This document shows positions 10,123-19,252 of a DNA stretch of 22,468 nucleotides, one piece after another. Where the stretch lies: positions 1 to 22,468 of the forward strand of contig JBBBWG010009823.1 in NCBI GenBank assembly GCA_037176905.1, in the 5' to 3' direction. This stretch comes from Azolla pinnata. Its lineage: Eukaryota > Streptophyta > Polypodiopsida > Salviniales > Salviniaceae. Each line of letters starts with the position of its first letter. The stretch's first letter is position 1. A program made the translations under genes and the position numbers. The notes under the pieces are model-generated. The model had not been told where the DNA came from, made no database searches, and worked only from the letters and a program-made list of their open reading frames with translations.

Positions 10123-12431
10123 TCTACTCTAAGAAACTATCTTCTTGTGACATTATTCTAATTAGGAAGGAACTAAATGGCACCAAGGTTATTGAAATCC
10201 TCCCTAATTTAAAGCTTGAGCATTAAGTTAACAAACTAAAAATATATTATGATGTTAGATTATTCTAAACAGTTTAGTTTAATAAACTCAAATACTTCAG
10301 TCTTATGTCAAAAGTTACTATTTTGTGTGGGAAATGAGGTTTGTTTAGTAATAACTTAGTCTTAGATAACTAAAACAAAAAGTTACATTTTCTAACAATT
10401 ATTTCATGAAATCTTACCAAAATTATATGTTTTATATAAAGTTAATAGAGTTTTGCAAGAAAATAAAGAAGAAAGAGGTTTATTCTTTTCTCAACTAGAC
10501 ACTCATTTATGGAAGGTAGTCACCATTTACTATTTTTTCAAGTGAGTAAGTATTATGCATTTGTAGCTCGTACAAACATTATAAGTGGGTAGATTCAATT
10601 GTTAACATAAACAAAGAAATATAGGAGAGGAGAAAGTTAGAAAGAGGAGCAAAGTCTAACCGACTATCTCTTACCTAGCAACAAGCTGAGACAGATTACA
10701 AACAATTATAAATCATAATATAGCTCAAAAGAAAACTTTCCTGATCTAAGATTAAAGTCTTATCATATTAGCACTCTCAATATCGTGAGAATTAGGGTTT
10801 TGAGAATTTAGGGCAAAAATTTTAGAGAGCATTCCCTTGACTAGACTCCAAAGTACTCTTTTTACTCCGACTATGAGAGCTTAATTAAAGTTCAATCCCC
10901 ATGAGCTACACAACGAACTAGAAGTTCACTAGAGTTCCATAAGAGAACTTCGAGTTATATGGAGTAGTTGAGTTAGAACGTTTGAGCTTATGAGTCAATT
11001 GGGAGTTCATTGAAAATGTGCACCGGTACAGATCAACTATAATAACATGAATCAGACCGAGTACATAAAATAGATAAGTAGGCAATTTTGTACGTATTGG
11101 GCCAAGCAGCTAAACTGAATACCGAGTATGTAACACGATTGAGCGAGTAACCGTGAAAATTGTTATTGCTCTCCCATGAGATCACATGATCAAATTAGAG
11201 ATATTTTAAACATGTAATTAACAAATTCACTTCAATAGAATGTTCTCTCTATTTGAATGCGATGATTCAAAAATGTGTTATATATGAACGCCCTTCCTAA
11301 TATTATGTCTTTACTTTACTCTCTTTATTAAGACACCCTCTCCATACAACGCGCTAAAAAAAGTTGTTAATCTTAGAACGTAAACATTATATTATATGAT
11401 ATTATAGTTTTGCTTATATATATTATTAGAATGCGATGATTCAAAAAGGTATTATAATGTATTTACTTTACTCTCTTTATTAAGACACCCTCTTTAATAT
11501 AACGCCCTAAAAAAAAGGTGTTATGTTAGAACGCAAATACTATGTTAGACAATATTATAGTTTTGATTATATATATTGTGTCATTAGTGAACCTTTACAT
11601 GTGAGATAATTTACTGGCTCTTTCTCACTTTTGTTCTTCTTTTGTTCTTGTATAAAATGGTTCTATTTATCAATTTGAGATACATTAGAAAATGGCCTTA
11701 TCTTCTAAAATAAACTTATAAATGATTTTGAAGACTTATTTTCTTTATTTTTTATTTTATATGTGAATTACCACATGACAATATCTTTAATTCTAAACCC
11801 TCTTTTTAATGTTAGTGAATGGCAAGATATCTTGTTTTGTATCTAATCACATTATTTGTTTACCCAAACCAAGCCATAATCTAAGAATTATGAGACATTA
11901 AAATTGACATGTTTTTTCCTATCCACACATTAAGAATTTTTGAAAGGCAATGTAAATGTCATCATACCCTTAGCCTATGGTGCATTACTGATGAGCGACA
12001 TATTATACAATAATATACAAATTAATCAAGACAAACCCAAATTCATCAATCAAGCAATAACACTTGTTGAATTCTCTAATACTTTGTCAACCATTTCACT
12101 ACAACCATCTCTAGATCTTATGCTTATTGCAGTGAACACTTTAACTTCCAAAAGCCCCAATTAAGTGACTTGAATGAAATATTTTGTTTAAATTGTATTT
12201 TAATTTTGTTTTAGGACTATTTTTCATGAAGTCAACATTGATTTCATCTTTTGATTTGAGATCTTTGTTTTTGGTAGGCTTTCTCAAGTGTGACAAAACA
12301 TCAATCTTTGTATCAAACAAATTTTGTAAGACAACTTATACCTCCAACTACTAAAGTAATCCATCCAAATTTCATACACACGAAACTCAAACAAGATTCA
12401 TTCCCACATATTAAGAGTCATCAACACCCTT
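10123..12431. other. AT-rich block of about 2.3 kb present only in copy B
   Basis: Copy A and copy B agree up to about 1707/10122 and again from about 1819/12432, so this block replaces about 110 bp. It is AT-rich and has no terminal repeats, polymerase, integrase or transposase frame that I can recognise. Near its right end the reverse strand has a short readable stretch (12277-12335: LFDTKIDVLSHLRKPTKNK). Copy A has the equivalent on the forward strand at about 1706-1775 (LYDTTIGVWSHLRK). It could be a fragment of an unknown element or gene, inverted between the copies. An open frame at 11940-12164 (74 codons) is not recognised. Confidence 0.5.
11255..11580. repeat. Two-unit tandem repeat of about 174 bp
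   Basis: Unit 1 starts GAATGCGATGATTCAAAAA at 11255 and unit 2 starts with the same bases at 11429. Both continue through TTTACTCTCTTTATTAAGAC, an ACGC(G/C)CTAAAAAA stretch, a GTTAGAACG(T/C)AAA stretch and ATTATAGTTTTG(C/A)TTATA. Unit 2 has small internal deletions. The unit lies inside the AT-rich block that only copy B carries. Confidence 0.7.
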
Positions 12432-12476
12432 GCTCTCTAATTGTCACAATATAATCGATGTCAAATTGATCAAAAG

Positions 12477-13035
12477 CTAAGACATTAGGATTGCAACGGA
12501 ATGGCTTACAGATTGACACCAAGATTTCCGACATTGCAAATATGAACATCCGGAGCTATATGTGGTTTGTTTCCCCTCAAGAAATGGTGCAACGTCATAT
12601 GAACACGCCAGAAACAGCATCAACCAGCCGAATTGCAACACAATCCACAATAAGTTCACGTTTCCACAAATCATCTTCGATCTCCTTCAGGATGAAACTC
12701 ACAGTTAATGATCTCTCCTCATCCACAGACAAGTTGCTGGCATCGAGCTCTAGCCATTCACTACCCCCAATCAATCTCAGCGGCGCAACTACTACACATC
12801 TCGATTGGTCTCCTAGAAGTAATCTTTCCGATTCAGCATGTTGATCATTTGAAGTAGACAAGATGGATTGAGGGGAAATTGTTTCGAACCCTTCCAGATT
12901 GACCAATCTTATCCTAAACGAGACCGCATATTTCCCCGGCCAAAACATCAACTGGTGTGCCTTGCCCCCAAGTTCTAACCAGCACACATCCCGCAAGTGT
13001 GCAACCTCGCCAAACCTAGATGAATGGATCAAAGA
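12477..13035 (-). pseudogene. PP2-like (phloem protein 2 / Nictaba-like lectin) domain, copy B
   Basis: The reverse strand reads continuously from SRFGEVAHLRDVCWLELGGK through MFWPGKYAVSF, GGSEWLELDASNLSVDEERS and VSFILKEIEDDLWKRELIVD to GVFI and a TGA (12597-12595). It therefore covers the whole PP2 domain of about 130 residues without a break. A two-base difference from copy A just after GVFI shifts the tail (APFLEGKQTTYSSG and on to TAG 12479-12477) out of frame. There is no ATG: TGA lies at 13038-13036, and an LSRGF piece that resembles the domain's N-terminal helix is in another frame. A spliced gene whose first exon I cannot find is possible; a remnant is more likely. PP2 proteins bind glycans. 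Confidence 0.7.
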
Positions 13036-13839
13036 TCAAAACCTCTACTTAGCAAAATACCTTAAGTGTTTTAGAAAACCAAATGTAAAGTTGTATGTGT
13101 ATTTGTTCAAAAATCATTACCAAGATTCTGATTCTTGCATCTAATGCCACCATTAAGCATCATCCCCCCATGTAATATATAAAGATGACAAGCTCATATG
13201 AGGAAGCATCCCTCGGATATGGATTCGATTCCATTTTCCATTCCATTGAAACCAGCATCAACAAGGGATAGAACAACATGTTTTGATGTAAAAAATGTGA
13301 CCGATATGACATTTTAGAAGCTCTATAATGACTGATCATTTTGTTTCGACATTCAAGTCCTCTGCACCCATTTGCTTATATAATGAATTGATACCAGACA
13401 TAGATTGATATTCGAGCATTGCTTCTCGACGATTCGAGAGCAAGTTCATTGTCCTTTATACAAAGAGTTTTAACCTTTTCATCGGTTTCAAAATCTTTGA
13501 TAGTCATCATGCAACATCAAGATAGGCAGCTTAGAATTAAGGATTACAATGCTATTCATCAATCAACTGATAGGCGGTATATGGTGACATGATTCCCTAT
13601 TCATCTTTGCATGAATAATGGTAGCACAATCGCCATGTTGACCCACAACATACACTGCCAGAGTATGTGTTTGGATGCCTGATCTATTTATCATGCTCCT
13701 TCATAGCATGTTGTCTTGTTACGAGGTAGAGGGTCATGCTTCCAGCAGTGTCACAGTGTCATCGTGGATCATCTCCACCATTTCATTCCATCGAATTCAT
13801 ATCATGATCGCCCTTGGACTTTGGAATCTTGAAGCACAT
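13036..13839. other. Spacer of the duplicated segment, copy B
   Basis: Counterpart of 2425-3270. A reverse-strand frame of 43 codons (around 13390-13515; MMTIKDFETDEKV to WYQFII) ends at the same place in copy A. Amino-acid-changing differences between the copies are as common as silent ones, so it does not look like a selected gene. Nothing else is seen. Confidence 0.45.
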
Positions 13840-14150
13840 ACCATTTCGAAGCCATTCGATTCTCCTTTTACTTCCTGTATGCCATCCTCTAGAGGCAAAT
13901 GGGCTACAACAACGAACCAAAAAACTTGAAGTGCTTCCACATAGAATTTCGGAGCCATTCGATTCTCTTTCTCCTTCTTGTATGCTATGCAACAGAGACG
14001 GATGGGGCTACAACGATGAACCACATACCTTACGAGTTTCGACATACCATTTCGGAGCCATTCAATTCTCTATTTCCTTCCTGTAAGCTATGCTACGGAG
14101 GCAGATGGGCTACGGCGATGAACCGCATAGCTGAAGTGCTTCAGATCGAA
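13840..14150. repeat. Three tandem units of about 103 bp upstream of Pol lambda
   Basis: Units begin near 13840, 13944 and 14046 with (ACC)ATTTCGGAGCCATTCGATTC. They run through a CTTCCTGTATGC-like part and a GGGCTACAACGATGAACC-like part, and diverge by substitutions. Copy A has only the start of one unit (about 3278-3308). Overlapping open frames on both strands are side effects of the repeat. Confidence 0.75.
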
Positions 14151-14277
14151 TCTGTATGCTGGTAAAAAGACGACGTACTTGGAGCACTTTGGATCGAATT
14201 GCTTGGAAGTAGAGGTGCTTCTTCTCTGAAGGCTCAACGTCCGATTCAACGCCGTCGTGCAAAGCCTTGCAGACGGA

Positions 14278-14411
14278 GGGTTTAGGGTTTAGGATTTAGG
14301 GTTTAGGGTTAGGGTTAGGGTTTAGGGTTTAGGGTTTAGGGTTTAGGGTTTAGGGTTTGGGATTTAGGGTTTAGGATTTAGGGTTTAGGGTTAGGGTTTT
14401 GGGTTTTGGGT
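14278..14411 (+). repeat. Interstitial telomeric repeat tract (TTTAGGG)n
   Basis: About twenty head-to-tail heptamers on the + strand, mostly TTTAGGG, with TTAGGG, TTTAGGA, TTTGGGA and, at the right end, TTTTGGG variants. The tract ends about 150 bp before the Pol lambda ATG. On the reverse strand each unit gives AAACCCTAAA, the plant telo-box. It may be a remnant of telomeric DNA added at a break, or act as a promoter element; the sequence does not decide. Confidence 0.95.
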
Positions 14412-14450
14412 TCTCTCTTCTTCTTCTTCTTCTTCTTCTTCTTCTTCTTT
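14411..14450. repeat. CTT microsatellite in the Pol lambda leader
   Basis: A run of about eleven CTT/TTC units directly after the telomeric tract and about 110 bp before the start codon. Pyrimidine-rich leaders of this kind are common in plant 5' UTRs. Confidence 0.85.
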
Positions 14451-14560
14451 CTGCTTTCTTCTTCGTATGTACTGTGAAGAAAACGAACTGTTTTCTTCTC
14501 GGCTCTCGCCCAATTCAAGGATCAAGGATCCAGAGCCAGGCTCCAGATAGCTCCATCGCC

Positions 14561-17500
14561 ATGGCCCTCCCTCGCAAGCGCAGAGCAGCAGACTCTGCAG
14601 CAGAGAACAAGGAGCACCACCACCATGCCCAGCAGCTTCTTTCACCTCGCCAGAATTCCCCCGCCGGGTAATTACCGTCTCTCCCTCTTTCCCCATCGCT
14701 GCCCATCTTGTTTCTGCCTTCCTTTTCTCAGACCCACTTCTCTCCCTTTCCAATCTTCCGAAGCTCGTTCCCTCATCTTGGGTCCTTCGATTCTCCGCAT
14801 TTTTCTTAGGTCCGACGCCCCTGGCTTCTTTCAAGGGGTCTCGGCCTTGTTTGTGGATGGAGGAATCAGCCCCAAGCGATTGCAGGTCTTCCCTCCAGCT
14901 CGACCTTTCTTCTGCATCTGCATGTGATAGAGATTGTCTTGGTGGGTCAGGCTTATGTGGTATCAGATTGTGCAGAAAAACAGACATGCCTGAAAATGTG
15001 GTATCAGGCTCATGTGGTATCAGATGTGGTATCTGCATGTGCTCATGAATGTGTGTCTTTGCATGCATGGGTGGATAGTTAGTTGTATGTATGAAGCGAT
15101 GTGTGTATGTATAGTTGTTTGTCTGCATTTGCTGCAGAATCGCATGTGTGTATGCATGTGTATATGTGTGTGCGCGCCGGTGGGTATGGGCATATGTATG
15201 TGCTTATGCACTGAAGATAGTGATGATGCTTGATTTATTTCTCAAATTACTCTTTCAATCTGCAGATATGGGAAAGGTCGTTTGCTTAGATAAATGTATG
15301 TTTTTCTTCTGTCTGAGTAGAATCAACATATATGTTATTGAGTATATCTAAGTGTATATCTAGATCATAGGTATTTAAGTGCTTCTATATAATGATGCCC
15401 ACTTCAAAAGTTCATGGAAATCTGGAAATGTCTTCCTTCGAGTTCTGTAGGTATGGAAAGAAAGGTTTAAAGAGCTTGGAGGAACTGTTGTTGTTGAACC
15501 ATCGCATAGGAAGAAAGGCTTGACACATATCCTGGCAAGTGATGCTAGGTTCATCGATCAGGATGATTCCTTACAGGGCAGGAAGCTTTCCTCAAAAGTG
15601 GTATTTTTCTCAAACGAATCCATGAATTCTTTGACATGTTTCATGTGCACAAAATCTGGAACAGATTCAAGAGCATTCATCGAAAAGTGGTTTCTTTGCT
15701 TCTGTGACATGTGGCAGTTCATCTTGAGATATGCATGGATCGAGGACTGCTTGAAAGAGGGAAAACTTCTTGCATCTAGTGCTTATCTACTCAAACCTCA
15801 AGAGTCTACTCGTACTTCAAGCCCCTTACATTCAGGAGATTCTGTGCCTCTAAGTAATGCTTATGCCGAATCCGAAACAGCAGTGTTGGCCACATATGAA
15901 AAAGCTGAAGATAGCACATGTATTAACGAAAGTCTGATCCGAGAAGGGACTCGAACGAACTCTGAAAGTGTGCCAGTTATGGGCACAGCTAGTTTGAACA
16001 ACAAGGGAAATTTAGGGAATAAGCTGGATGCAGAAGCAGGACATGAATGTCAAATGACTCATGACATTGATGATTGTGCAAATATTGAACCTGAGGGTGT
16101 GAATGAACATATCACTTCAATTCTCCGGGAAATGTGGAACATCTATGAATCCGTGCTTGGAGATGAATGGAGATCTTTGACTTATCGCAAGGTAAGTCCT
16201 TGATGAATGGTTCTTTTATCTGTTATCGTGGTTAATTTTTGTCATCTCCGTCAGTAAACTTTTTTGTGTAGGCTATGATCCAACTAGAAAAACTGCCTCG
16301 TAGAATCTCAACATACGAGGATGTGAAACATCTTCCTGGAATTGGGAGCTCTATGATGGAGAAGATTAAGGAGATATTGTGTACTGGACGCCTCCAAAAG
16401 CTTGAGAACCTGAAAGCTGATTCCAAGGTTAGCATACCTTGACGTATTTTGTGGTTTGTTTATTGCAAGGGATTGAATAGGAGATTTGTCATGCCTTACC
16501 TTCCGAAATATTTTACATAGTATTACCTATTTATGTGGACAAACTGATAATATAATATTTCTCAGGTAAAGACTTTGCAACTTCTAGCATCAGTTTGGGG
16601 TGTAGGACCTAAGCTAGCCCAAAAGCTTTATCAAGCAGGGCATCGGAGCATAGAGGATTTAGAGAAAGAACCGTCATTATCACAAATGGCTCGAATAGGA
16701 GTAAAGTATCACAATGATTTGTTGTTGCGCATTCCTCGGGATGAAGTCGCAGCGGCTGAGGCATATGTACAGAAGATAGCAGCCAATCTATGTGAAGGGG
16801 TAATATGTGGCCAGCTTTGTCATTAGCATTGGTATTTCTTTTGCATAATATGAATGCAGTTTGTTTTGACTGGTGCCATAGATATGCATAAATGTTGCTG
16901 GATCCTATAGGAGAGGGAAAGCTACCTGTGGTGATATTGACTTCTTGGCAACTCATCTAGATGGTTGTAGGTAAATATGGGCAGTTCATGATTCTTTTCT
17001 TCCATTCATGGAGAGCCAAATATGTATAATAATTCTTTTATGTTCACTTTGCAGCCACATAGGGTTTCTTGTGAAATTAATCAAGAAACTTAAAGATGTG
17101 GGCTTTATTACCGATGGCATACATTGCATTGATCATAGCTCAGAGGTCGGTAAGAAGACGCACTTCTGTATGTTCCTGTGCTGAGAATTTAGCAAAATGC
17201 GTTTGATGTTATATTATGATTGGTTCCAAAAGGCAGGATAACACAAAGGTTGATACATTTTTGGGCATTTGTCGCATCCCAGGACACCAACATTATCGAC
17301 GAATAGATATCAAGGTCAGTTTCGTCAGATTCAATGTGTTCACAGGATCAGCTAAGTGAATGTCATATTTGATATAATATTTGTGGAAGCCTATATGAAA
17401 CTGTTCCTTTTTGTGTTACAGGTTTATCCAAAGGAGTGTTACGCATTCGCGTTGGTATACTTCACTGGAAATGACATACTCAACAGAAAGTAATAAAAAT

Positions 17501-17892
17501 TTATAATTTTGAACACCTCTGGCGGGGTGTATGTGTATCTGTATTTGTACAAAAATGTGGTTATATTTTTCAATGTGCATTATGTAGCTGTATCAGGCAG
17601 TTGAACGGTTTTCTTCAACAGGTTGAGACGTGCTGCACAACTCCGTGGCTACAAATTGAATGACCAGGGTTTGTTCATCAGGATTGGTGGGAATAAGGTA
17701 TCTTGTAACTCAGTCAAGGCTTTTCTGTTTCATTTTTGAGTGTAACCAAACGTTCTCTCTTCATAATGCTACAATTACTATCGTTTGGAGCAGGGCATAT
17801 CGAGTGTAACTAGCATACCATGTGAAACGGAGAGGGAAGTCTTTGAGAAGGTCGGATTTCCATATTATGAACCCCAGGATCGAAATTTGTGA
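14561..17892 (+). CDS. POLL: DNA polymerase lambda (family X, BRCT + lyase + polymerase), 12 exons
   Basis: Exons by eye: 14561-14667, 14810-14885, 15451-15600, 15718-16191, 16272-16427, 16566-16799, 16882-16970, 17055-17145, 17237-17314, 17422-17489, 17622-17697, 17794-17892. They total 1698 nt (565 aa) with GT-AG borders and matching phases. N terminus: basic RKRR (possible nuclear signal) and a His run. BRCT, about residues 40-130 ([15 protein letters not shown]118 in RYAWIEDC). A Ser/Thr/acidic linker to about 240. Lyase domain with LPGIG (290-294) and K300 in the position of the human nucleophile K312; second helix-hairpin-helix VWGVGPK (331-337). Polymerase: GSYRRGK (406-412), D417/D419 in GDID, D483 in RRIDIK, YFTGN (498-502), [10 protein letters not shown] at the end. 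All catalytic residues are present. Role: gap filling in base-excision and end-joining repair in the nucleus. Weak point: the exon 8 donor (GAG|GTCGGT). Confidence 0.93.
14956..15034. repeat. Short TGTGGTATCAG repeats in Pol lambda intron 2
   Basis: Four copies of TGTGGTATC(A/T)G(A/G), at irregular spacing, lie in the second intron. A T/G-rich low-complexity stretch of GTGTATGTAT type follows up to about 15200. The end of that stretch (15179-15219) is what survives in copy A at 3615-3655. Confidence 0.6.
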
Positions 17893-19252
17893 GCAAACAC
17901 AATTTTCATATGCCATCCGAAAACTAGTGAATGTTTATGGGCTGAGATATAATCCCTCTGCGATTGGAGTTTTTTCTAGCACGAGCGTAAAAACATCCAT
18001 ATGGCATGTAAAATATTCATGTTTTGTAAAACCCACAAAAAGCTTACTCTGTTGATGTATATATCCTTCGTGCAGCTGAGCATTTGCTTTGCAAGAAAGA
18101 TAGTGTTGTAAGCCACAAGCTAACCATCATTTTCAGGTAGAAAGAAAATCTTATCCTTTCAGTTTCTTAGAGCTGTTATGATGTTTCCAATGTTGTAAGA
18201 AAATCTTATTGCTGTAAGAACTTTTTCCAAGACTCCACTCGTCTCCAGAATTTGTAATGTACTAGTTTTACATAGACTCCTGGATGAAATTATGATCCAC
18301 ATAATGAAATTTTCTACATCTTCTTGCCCATTACATGCCAAGAACACTCTTATGGCAGAATCTAGATTTTTATGTAAGCCGAAAAGAAAGTGGAATTGCA
18401 CCAATTTGAGAAAGTGGAATTGCCACAAAGACAAAACTACTCAAATTCATACCCATGCTCTTGTAATATTTAAGGGAGACTTAGCCCAAGGATGAAAATA
18501 ACTCATTATACCACTTCATGTCTGTGTCTCATGAAATGTAAAAGTATAGCTTGAATTTCAGATTAGCATTTGTAATGAACGTTAGAATACTATGTTATGA
18601 AATAGGGATTATACAGGTAAATTACCGTGATCCTGTTACAATCTTCAGCTGTGTGCTGCTCATAATCAACTGGAACCAACAGTAAAGACACACTTAACAG
18701 AACAAATATTTTATAAGCTGAATTTACAGTGAATTTTAGGATAGTAAGATTCCATGGATTTTACATTAAGCATCAAATAGCTATTGAAAATGTACACAAA
18801 CAGCATCGGTCTTGATTACATGCATCAATTTCGGCACACTCGCAATCTCAACCGAAGAGGCACAGAAGAAAGTGTGTAAATAAGCAGTGTTTTTTCTACC
18901 TCCGAATAGATGATTTAGAGTTCAGATCAAAACATATAATGCAACAATACACAGGGATTTCCATCAGACAGAGCCAAACTTTGCATCATCAATCATGCAG
19001 ACCATCAGCAAAACCTAAATAAGAGCAGAAAAACTAGGAAAGGATCATATCTTCAACGTGTTCTTCAATTGATGTATGAAATGGAGGGAACTGTGCAGAA
19101 ACAATCTCCCCTTGTGATTTCTATTGTTCTCCGCTGTATAGAAATGATTGCTACCTATATAAACCTACCGTGATTGCAAAACCTTAATGAGAAAAAAATA
19201 TGAAGAAAGAATTTACCAGACAAGAGAGAAAGCAACCCCTAAAAACAGACCC
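17893..19252. other. Convergent intergenic region (3' ends of Pol lambda and the PSRP3-domain gene)
   Basis: AT-rich sequence between two stop codons on opposite strands. It should contain both 3' UTRs. The open frames at 17822-18055, 18159-18434 and 18292-18495 have no recognisable motifs. No RNA gene is seen. Confidence 0.5.

Noticed and set aside
13390..13515. Small reverse-strand frame kept in both duplicated copies (MMTIKDFETDEKV...)
   Set aside because: Replacement changes between the copies are at least as common as silent ones, and no motif is recognised, so shared ancestry alone explains it.
14956..15034. TGGTATCAG words as a possible tRNA-Met primer-binding site of an LTR retrotransposon
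   Set aside because: They occur four times within an intron, with no LTRs, polypurine tract or pol frame nearby.
14391..15128. Reverse-strand open frame of 245 codons opposite Pol lambda exons 1 and 2
   Set aside because: It is antisense to clear polymerase exons and its C terminus is the poly-Glu reading of the CTT microsatellite.
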